NCBI GenBank assembly: GCA_023415495.1
Contig: JAEZKK010000014.1
Span: forward strand, 1 to 64,000
DNA: 64,000 bases
Origin: Bacteroidota bacterium
GTDB lineage: Bacteria > Bacteroidota > Bacteroidia > Bacteroidales > P3
Direction of reading: 5' to 3'
The notes under the pieces were generated by a model. The model did not search any database, was not told the DNA's origin, and saw only the letters and a list, made by a program, of their open reading frames with translations. The position numbers and the translations under genes are program-made. Shown here piece after piece: positions 58,134-64,000 of this stretch (the first letter of the stretch is position 1; each line of letters opens with the position of its first letter).

Positions 58134-60641
58134 GTGGCGAAAAGGCAAACAAAGGACGATAATAGTTATAAAAAAGATATCAAATCTAAGTCTTCTTCTG
58201 ATGAGAGTTTCTTTAAATTACTCTCTAATGCAGTTAGAAGTGAGGCATTCCTCAGAATATCGGGGCTATTCCTTATTTTAGTATCATTATTCCTACTATT
58301 CTCCTTTGTTTCCTTCTTTATAACATGGTTCAAAGACTATAATATTATCTCAAACGCTACACCCATCGAGATAATAAAAGGAGATAAGAATATCCAGAAT
58401 TGGGGTGGCAGCCTTGGAGCTTACCTTGCCTACGTCCTTATCTCGAAAACCTTCGGCATATCCTCGTTTGGATACCTATATATATTAGTAATATTGGGGC
58501 TAAGGTTATTTTCATTGGAATTTAAGTTCAGAAAACATCTTATAACAGTAATTCTTGCCATGTTATGGCTTAGTTCCCTTACGGGATATCTTGTTTATAA
58601 CCTCAATATAGAGAGGTTTGAGATGTACTCAGGGGCAGTTGGAATGGCTCTAAACTCTTGGTTAGATGGTGTGATAGGAAGAATTGGGGCAGGCTTACTT
58701 CTTTTCTTTGCAACCATTATCCTTCCTATGATTCTCTTTGGTGTAAGATATTCCTTTCTTAGGAAGATTCGTATGCCTAAGAGGAAGATTAAGGAGGATA
58801 AACCTTTGAAAGAGAATATTGAAACCAAGATTGATGAAAACTTAAATCAGGTTAATCCTCCAATAGATGTTAAAGAAATTTCCCCAAAACCAAATAATCA
58901 AACTCTGACACCAGAAGAAGAGGAAGCATTACTTGGATTTGAGATTAAGAGAAAGGATATCAACTCGGTAAATGAAAGTTTTAAACCAATCGAAACCAAG
59001 ATTGAGAAACCTAAGAAGGAGGAAAAGGATATTGAATTTGAGGTTGAGATTAAGCCAAATCCGCTTTCAGAGGAGGTTCAAGAGGATAACCTGATAGTGG
59101 AAGAAAGAGCTGTTAAACGAAACGGCATTGATACCCTCTATGATCCGAGGGCAGATTTGCCCGACTATAAGTTTCCGCCTATTGACTTTTTGATTAATTA
59201 CGAGGAAAGGAACCTTGAGGTAAAACAAGAGGAGCTTTTAGCTAATAAGAACCGAATTGTTGAGACACTTAAAAACTACAATATAGACATCTCAAAGATA
59301 GTTGCAACGCCAGGACCTACCGTTACATTGTATGAGATTGTTCCTGCCCCGGGGATAAGAATAAGTAAGATTAAGAACTTAGAAGATGATATCGCCCTAA
59401 GTCTTTCTGCCCTTGGAATAAGAATAATAGCCCCTATCCCAGGACGAGGAACCATTGGTATTGAAGTGCCGAATCAAAACCCTCAAATCGTCTCTATGAA
59501 GGGGATGTTAAGCTCTTCTGAGTTCCGCAACTCTAAGTTTGACTTGCCAATAGCTATTGGCAGGACAATATCTAATACTCCCTTTGTGGCAGATCTTGCT
59601 AAGATGCCCCACCTTCTTATGGCTGGCGCCACTGGACAGGGGAAAAGTGTTGGTTTAAACGCAATTATATCATCACTCTTATACCGTAAACATCCTGCAG
59701 AACTTAAATTCGTAATGGTAGACCCTAAGAAGGTTGAGCTAAGTCTTTATACCAAGATAGAGAGACACTTTTTGGCCAAGCTGCCAGACGCTGAGGATGC
59801 CATAATAACTGATGTTAGAAAGGTGGTACGAACTTTAAACTCCCTTTGTATTGAGATGGACCAACGCTATGACTTACTTAAGGAGGCACAGGTTAAGAAT
59901 ATAAAGGAGTACAATTCTAAATTCATCTCAAGGAAACTTAATCCTGAGAAAGGTCATCGTTACCTTCCTTATATTGTATTGGTGATTGATGAGTTCGCAG
60001 ACCTAATTATGACGGCTGGAAAGGAAATAGAAATGCCCATAGCTCGCCTTGCCCAGCTTGCAAGAGCTATTGGTATCCACCTGATTATAGCTACCCAGAG
60101 ACCATCTGTTAATATTATCACTGGTATTATCAAGGCTAATTTCCCTGCAAGGGTGGCTTTCCGCGTTACCTCGAAGATTGACTCTAGAACAATCCTCGAT
60201 ATGGGAGGAGCAGACCAACTTATAGGGCGTGGAGACTTACTTCTGTCCACAGGAAACGACCTTATACGACTCCAATGTGCTCTTATCGACACCGAGGAAA
60301 TTGAGAAAGTGGCCGATTATATTGGGTCTCAGAGGGCATATTCCGAGACTTTCTTGCTACCGGAATACCTTGATGAGAACTCAGAACCTAATAAGGAGAT
60401 AGACCCTCGCCAGATTGACGAGAAGTTCGAAGAAGCTGCCAGGATAATAGTAGCTCTCCAGCACGGGAGTACTTCTGTTATCCAAAGGAAACTTAGTTTG
60501 GGCTACAACAGAGCAGGAAGGATTATCGACCAATTAGAAGCTGCGGGCATAGTCGGACCTTTCGAGGGCTCAAAAGCAAGAGAGGTGAAAGTTAAAACGG
60601 AGGCTGAGCTCGAGGAAATACTCAGAGAATTTCATAAATAA
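58134..60641 (+). CDS. ftsK: DNA translocase FtsK/SpoIIIE
   Basis: 835 residues from a GTG at 58134. The N-terminus has four to five membrane helices (about 40-215) that hold it at the division septum; an acidic linker follows to about 340. The motor has Walker A MAGATGQGKSVGLNAIISSL and Walker B YIVLVIDEFADLIM, with LARAIGIHLIIATQRPSVNI and GRGDLLLSTGNDL. The C-terminal gamma winged helix (VALQHGSTSVIQRKLSLGYN) reads KOPS-type sites. It pumps chromosome ends through the septum. lolA follows by 12 bp. Confidence 0.95.
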   Translation: MAKRQTKDDNSYKKDIKSKSSSDESFFKLLSNAVRSEAFLRISGLFLILVSLFLLFSFVSFFITWFKDYNIISNATPIEIIKGDKNIQNWGGSLGAYLAYVLISKTFGISSFGYLYILVILGLRLFSLEFKFRKHLITVILAMLWLSSLTGYLVYNLNIERFEMYSGAVGMALNSWLDGVIGRIGAGLLLFFATIILPMILFGVRYSFLRKIRMPKRKIKEDKPLKENIETKIDENLNQVNPPIDVKEISPKPNNQTLTPEEEEALLGFEIKRKDINSVNESFKPIETKIEKPKKEEKDIEFEVEIKPNPLSEEVQEDNLIVEERAVKRNGIDTLYDPRADLPDYKFPPIDFLINYEERNLEVKQEELLANKNRIVETLKNYNIDISKIVATPGPTVTLYEIVPAPGIRISKIKNLEDDIALSLSALGIRIIAPIPGRGTIGIEVPNQNPQIVSMKGMLSSSEFRNSKFDLPIAIGRTISNTPFVADLAKMPHLLMAGATGQGKSVGLNAIISSLLYRKHPAELKFVMVDPKKVELSLYTKIERHFLAKLPDAEDAIITDVRKVVRTLNSLCIEMDQRYDLLKEAQVKNIKEYNSKFISRKLNPEKGHRYLPYIVLVIDEFADLIMTAGKEIEMPIARLAQLARAIGIHLIIATQRPSVNIITGIIKANFPARVAFRVTSKIDSRTILDMGGADQLIGRGDLLLSTGNDLIRLQCALIDTEEIEKVADYIGSQRAYSETFLLPEYLDENSEPNKEIDPRQIDEKFEEAARIIVALQHGSTSVIQRKLSLGYNRAGRIIDQLEAAGIVGPFEGSKAREVKVKTEAELEEILREFHK

Positions 60642-60653
60642 AAGTTTTATATC

Positions 60654-61298
60654 ATGCGAAATCTAATTTCAATGCTGTGTATCATAGTTTTGATACCCCT
60701 AAATCTTATTTCACAAACCACAATACGAAATGGCGTGGTGGAGGATAGAAGAGCTGGTGAGATAATCTCAACTCTTAACACAACCCTAAGTAACGAATAC
60801 CCAATATCTTTGGACTACTTGGTTACCTCAAACAAGGATTCATTCACAATGAAAGGAAGTCTTACCATCAATAAAGAGAAGTATTACGGCACCTATGATA
60901 AGGATGAGATTTACTCCAACGGCGTTTCAGTGTGGATATACCAAAGAGAGGTCAATGAGGTTACTATTAACAATGCTTCAGAAGTTGAAAACGAGGTGCT
61001 TAATATCTCGAAATTCCTCGCTGATGCCAAGATTAAGTTCCGTCCAAAGTTAATAAGAGAGGAGGCGGGAAACCATATTATCGACCTGATTCCAAGAACA
61101 AAAAGCCAGTTTTCCAAGATTCGCATCTACGCAAGTAAGTCCACAAACCGCCTAACCAAGATTGAGGTCAGCTATCATAAGGGTGATAAGTTTATATATA
61201 AGATTTCCAACTACAAACCTAAGGTTCAGGTTAAGGATTCCGACTTTTCATTTAATCCAAACAAGTTTCCAGGAGTAATAATAGTAGATTTGAGGTAA
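60654..61298 (+). CDS. LolA-like outer-membrane lipoprotein carrier
   Basis: 214 residues with a signal peptide (MRNLISMLCIIVLIPLNLIS, then Q). The LolA-like beta fold is seen in AGEIISTLNTTLSNEYPISL, DSFTMKGSLTINKEKYYGTY, SVWIYQREVNEVTINNASEV and FIYKISNYKPKVQVKDSDFS, with FNPNKFPGVIIVDLR at the end. It would carry lipoproteins through the periplasm. The ftsK-lolA order matches many bacteria including Bacteroidota. Confidence 0.88.
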   Translation: MRNLISMLCIIVLIPLNLISQTTIRNGVVEDRRAGEIISTLNTTLSNEYPISLDYLVTSNKDSFTMKGSLTINKEKYYGTYDKDEIYSNGVSVWIYQREVNEVTINNASEVENEVLNISKFLADAKIKFRPKLIREEAGNHIIDLIPRTKSQFSKIRIYASKSTNRLTKIEVSYHKGDKFIYKISNYKPKVQVKDSDFSFNPNKFPGVIIVDLR

Positions 61299-61352
61299 AT
61301 ATTTCTTCAAAAATTTGGTACTTAAATTAGGATAAAATATTGAAGAAATATT
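61298..61352. repeat. 12 bp inverted repeat between lolA and tyrS
   Basis: AATATTTCTTCA (61298-61309) is the exact reverse complement of TGAAGAAATATT (61341-61352), with a 31-base loop. The arms are centred 43 bp apart, with a weak CTTAAATTAG dyad halfway. It may be a bidirectional terminator or a minimal form of the phased arrays. Confidence 0.5.
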
Positions 61353-61356
61353 ATTC

Positions 61357-62637
61357 TTATTGGCAGATTATAATATAATAATTCTTCTTTCCCTTTTGAA
61401 CTAATATGTATTTATCGTTTAATAAATCCTTATTCTCAATAATATAGTCCTCAGATACCTTCTCCTTATTTATACTTAGAGCATTTTCTTTTAATGTTCT
61501 TCTTACCTCACCTTTTGATGGGAAAACGACTGCAATATCGGTTAGTAATTCAACAATATTTACTCCATTTTCAATACTTGCCATAGGGCAATTAAAGCTT
61601 GGAACTCCTTCAAATATTGATAAAAAAGTTCTTTCATCTATATTTTTCAAACTTTCTGTAGTTGATTTGCCAAAGAGAATTGAAGATGCCTCAAGAGCTG
61701 AATTATATTCCTTCTCTCCATGAACTCTTATGGTTAAATCCTTTGCAAGAGTCTTTTGAATAAGTCTTTGATGTGGTTCTAAATCATGCTCTATTATCAA
61801 CTTATCAATTTCTCCTTTTGAGAAAAGAGTAAATATCTTAATAAATTTCTTTGCATCATCGTCAGAAACATTTAACCAGAATTGATAGAAAGAATATGGG
61901 GAGGTTTTCTCTGAATCCAACCAGATATTTCCTTGTTCTGTCTTGCCGAATTTTCCTCCATCAGCCTTGGTAATTAAAGGGCAAGTCAATGCAAATGCTT
62001 CTCCCTTAGACATTCTTCTAATAAGCTCTGTTCCTGTTGTAATATTCCCCCATTGGTCAGAGCCTCCCATTTGTAATCTGCAATTATAATTATCAAATAG
62101 GTATTTAAAATCATACCCTTGTAATAATTGGTAAGAAAACTCTGTAAAGCTAATTCCTGTTTCCAATCTCTTCTTAACGCTATCCTTACTCATCATATAG
62201 TTTACAGTGATATGCTTACCAATATCTCTGATAAAGTCAAGGAAGGACCAATCCTTTGTCCAATTATAATTATTTAAAATCTCAGCACCAATTTCTGAAG
62301 AAGAATCAAAGTCTAAGAATTTTGACAATTGTTCTTTTATCTTTGTTTGATTATGACTTATCTCTTCAATTGAAAGAAGTTTTCTCTCCTGAGTTTTAAA
62401 TGAAGGGTCGCCAATCATTGCTGTTGCACCACCTAAAACGACCAAGGGTTTATGTCCACATCTTTGAAAATGTGTAAGCATCATTACGCTTACTAAATGT
62501 CCAATATGCAATGAATCAGCAGTTGGGTCTATTCCCACATAAGCTGTTGTTATTTCTTTTTTTAGTTGTTCTTCTGCCCCAGGCATTATATCGTGAATCA
62601 TTCCTCTCCACGAAAGTTCTTCGACAAAGTTATTCAT
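61357..62637 (-). CDS. tyrS: Tyrosine-tRNA ligase
   Basis: 426 residues. It charges tRNA-Tyr. Class I motifs: YVGIDPTADSLHIGHLVSVM (HIGH) and ADGGKFGKTEQGNIWLDSEK (KFGKT for KMSKS). YQLLQGYDFKYLFDN and LQMGGSDQWGNITTGTELIR are diagnostic of TyrRS. The C-terminal S4-like RNA-binding part runs to the end (SKGEVRRTLKENALSINKEK). It overlaps the glycosyltransferase stop by TAATG. Confidence 0.97.
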   Translation of the reverse strand: MNNFVEELSWRGMIHDIMPGAEEQLKKEITTAYVGIDPTADSLHIGHLVSVMMLTHFQRCGHKPLVVLGGATAMIGDPSFKTQERKLLSIEEISHNQTKIKEQLSKFLDFDSSSEIGAEILNNYNWTKDWSFLDFIRDIGKHITVNYMMSKDSVKKRLETGISFTEFSYQLLQGYDFKYLFDNYNCRLQMGGSDQWGNITTGTELIRRMSKGEAFALTCPLITKADGGKFGKTEQGNIWLDSEKTSPYSFYQFWLNVSDDDAKKFIKIFTLFSKGEIDKLIIEHDLEPHQRLIQKTLAKDLTIRVHGEKEYNSALEASSILFGKSTTESLKNIDERTFLSIFEGVPSFNCPMASIENGVNIVELLTDIAVVFPSKGEVRRTLKENALSINKEKVSEDYIIENKDLLNDKYILVQKGKKNYYIIICQ

Positions 62638-63509
62638 TATCTAATTATTTTGTAGTTCTTATATTCTCCTATTCTCCAACCCGTCAATAGTTCAATTCCA
62701 TGTAAAAATCTTGATTTAAAACTAAGTTTCTTTTTAGAAGGGTCAAAATCAAAACTCCAATTCTTATTCATTAACCTATTATTCATAACAAGGGGATGAG
62801 TCCCGTCGAAATGTCTTAATGAATCTATTTTAGAATAATCAAATTCCTCATCATCACCAATTTTCTTCTCAACCCAAGAATCATCATGCCAAAGTTTATT
62901 AAAGCTTTTTTGTTTATCTTGTTGTGATTTTGGAGATTTAACCCATCCATAATGGTAGATACGAGCTTTTAATTGAATCACCCTTAGTTTTCTTCCATCA
63001 ATTCTAAAACCTTGGGCATCTTTATATGAAGAGATATTAGACCAAGGTCTTATAATTCTAATTTCTTTTCTATACCAACGTCTTGAATCTCCAACAAAAT
63101 CATAGGAGCCATAAAAATGAGTATAATTGAAAAGAAAACCCTCTACTTTCTTATTATCCTTATACTTAGCCATAGCTTGAGTAATCTCATAAAGACAATC
63201 CTCATGCAAAACCTCATCACCCTGAATGTAGAAAGCCCAATCCACATCCTTAGAGATTTCTTTAAATGCCTTATCTGTTTCCATTGCTAAAACCCTCCCT
63301 CCCTCTCTTAGGCTATCATCCCATTTTGTCTTAATAATCCTAATCTTCTCGCTATTGATTGAGCGTATTAACTCTTCTGTTTCATCCTCACTCTCTCCTA
63401 ATGCAATAATAAACTCATCACAAATTGGGAGGACTGAATTAATTGCCTCAACTATTGGATAATCAAATTTGACTGCATTTCTAATAAATGAAAAACCTGC
63501 TACTTTCAT
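62637..63509 (-). CDS. Glycosyltransferase family 2-like protein
   Basis: 290 residues. KVAGFSFIRNAVKFDYPIVE at the start, then CDEFIIALGESEDETEELIR (nucleotide-sugar loop) and DVDWAFYIQGDEVLHEDCLY (the DxD-like site reads QGDE). PLVMNNRLMNKNWSFDFDPS and ELLTGWRIGEYKNYK end it. It is of the type that adds sugars to surface glycans. It is co-transcribed with tyrS, an unusual partner. A -7 element lies five bases before the ATG. Confidence 0.8.
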   Translation of the reverse strand: MKVAGFSFIRNAVKFDYPIVEAINSVLPICDEFIIALGESEDETEELIRSINSEKIRIIKTKWDDSLREGGRVLAMETDKAFKEISKDVDWAFYIQGDEVLHEDCLYEITQAMAKYKDNKKVEGFLFNYTHFYGSYDFVGDSRRWYRKEIRIIRPWSNISSYKDAQGFRIDGRKLRVIQLKARIYHYGWVKSPKSQQDKQKSFNKLWHDDSWVEKKIGDDEEFDYSKIDSLRHFDGTHPLVMNNRLMNKNWSFDFDPSKKKLSFKSRFLHGIELLTGWRIGEYKNYKIIR

Positions 63510-63514
63510 AATTG

Positions 63515-63522
63515 CAAAGTTA
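63515..63522 (-). promoter_or_regulatory. -7 element almost at the glycosyltransferase start codon
   Basis: TAACTTTG on the minus strand ends five bases before the ATG at 63509, which would give a leaderless or nearly leaderless mRNA. Confidence 0.5.
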
Positions 63523-63554
63523 GGAATAATTGATAAAAGAAAACTATATGATAC

Positions 63555-63584
63555 AAAAAAAGGAGGATATTTTGTCCTCCTTTT
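63555..63584 (-). terminator. Rho-independent terminator after tRNA-Asn
   Basis: AAAAGGAGGA pairs perfectly with TCCTCCTTTT around CAAAATA on the minus strand, followed by T. Confidence 0.85.
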
Positions 63585-63591
63585 GCTTTTG

Positions 63592-63665
63592 CTCCCCCTC
63601 TAGGACTTGAACCTAGGACCCCATGATTAACAGTCATGTGCTCTAACCAACTGAGCTAAGGAGGA
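63592..63665 (-). tRNA. tRNA-Asn (GTT)
   Basis: 74 nt on the minus strand. The acceptor TCCTCCT pairs with AGGGGGA (one G-T), with discriminator G. D-arm TAGCTCAGTTGGTTAGAGCA, anticodon loop CTGTTAA giving GTT, and T-loop GTTCAAGTC. No CCA is encoded. Confidence 0.95.
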
Positions 63666-63693
63666 ATACTTTTGTGTGTCTCAAAAAGCAGTG

Positions 63694-63701
63694 CAAAGAT
63701 A
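63694..63701 (-). promoter_or_regulatory. -7 promoter element for tRNA-Asn
   Basis: TATCTTTG on the minus strand, 28 bp upstream of the tRNA 5' end, with a TTTG box at 63721-63724. Confidence 0.68.
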
Positions 63702-63724
63702 CTACCATTTTTGAAACACACAAA

Positions 63725-63957
63725 TTTTTATTGTATTTTTTTCAAAGAAAAATATCATTATTCTGGTTTTCAATGTGATTAATTTTGATATTTTTTATTG
63801 CGAAATAGCTTATTTTCCTATTATAATTACCTTTTCAATATAAAATCTGTTATAGTTTGGTGTTTTATACAAGGAAAAGCAGTTATTATATGCAATGGTT
63901 ATTACTCTATTTAGTAATAAATTTATCTCTAATGGGAAGAAAATAATAATTTTATTG
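63725..63957. other. AT-rich intergenic stretch
   Basis: No gene, hairpin with a T tail, or phased repeat that I can support. AATATCA and TGATATT near 63751 and 63786 form a weak 7 bp inverted repeat. Confidence 0.5.
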
Positions 63958-63965
63958 TATATTTG
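63958..63965 (+). promoter_or_regulatory. -7 promoter element pointing out of the window
   Basis: TATATTTG at the right edge. It suggests a plus-strand gene starting just beyond 64000. Confidence 0.5.
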
Positions 63966-64000
63966 CATCTTAGTAATCTGAAAATAATTTGAGTATCTAT

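Overview
The window reads as a chromosomal segment of an AT-rich member of the Bacteroidales (phylum Bacteroidota). Several things agree on this. Promoters carry the Bacteroidota -7 element TAnnTTTG and Shine-Dalgarno sites are mostly absent. There is a type IX secretion (T9SS) C-terminal sorting domain and a Bacteroidota-type HU protein. Other typical families are GWxTD, YfhO, class III fructose-bisphosphatase, and the surE/lpxB and bioA-F-G-C-D gene orders. Butyrate kinase, an L-cysteine desulfidase family protein and a POT peptide transporter fit an anaerobe that ferments peptides and makes butyrate, but this is inference. I cannot name the species.

Layout. 1-4300 is accessory DNA: a broken IS5-type transposase end, a large SF2 helicase-like gene, and a zinc-ribbon/Toprim (DUF6371-like) gene framed by two ~224 bp direct repeats that carry its promoter and that of the next gene (HU). 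4830-10049 is a six-gene minus-strand operon (surE, small membrane protein, lpxB, SpoIID/LytB, thioredoxin-like, cysteine desulfidase). 10128-15101 is a plus-strand run of membrane genes (GtrA, rhomboid, USP-like, small membrane protein, YfhO). 15913-28553 holds the POT transporter, ruvC, rsmI-trpS-buk, eno, an MFS exporter, rpsA, a GWxTD protein and a glycosyltransferase. 28937-37267 holds a racemase/GNAT pair, the biotin operon (bioB absent here) and fbp. 37531-46444 holds a T9SS cargo protein, a PGDH-like dehydrogenase, a GH25 lysozyme, a beta-CASP nuclease, aroQ, a PatB-type lyase and a TSUP transporter. 46463-54869 holds an amidase, mutS, tRNA-Gly and tRNA-Leu, a GH16 hydrolase, ugd-rfbD-NlpC/P60 and a SatP-like transporter. 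55004-63665 holds a small lipoprotein gene, an O-antigen ligase-like protein with a TPR tail, ftsK-lolA, tyrS with a glycosyltransferase, and tRNA-Asn.

The most unusual signal lies between genes. At least six intergenic regions (15339-15574, 28631-28795, 37310-37448, 38668-38786, 45677-45858, 54113-54257) hold arrays of short palindromes or near-palindromes repeated at a strict pitch of 21, 22 or 23 bp, which is about two turns of the double helix. Each array uses its own private word (for example GAAATGCCATTTC, ACAATGCCATTGT, TAAAGCGGCTTTA, GAATCAAATTC, TATGGTACCTACCACA). Copies flip orientation, and outer copies are often exact reverse complements of each other. Several arrays are flanked or extended, in phase, by a shared TCAAG/CTTGA motif. 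Every array lies 3' of at least one gene, and every convergent intergenic region here longer than about 120 bp has one, though that between eno and the MFS gene is degenerate. Sequence differs between arrays while pitch and symmetry are kept, which suggests a phased dyad array read by a protein or a strong local copying process. I know of no name for it.

All assignments come from reading motifs by eye. No database search or folding calculation was run.
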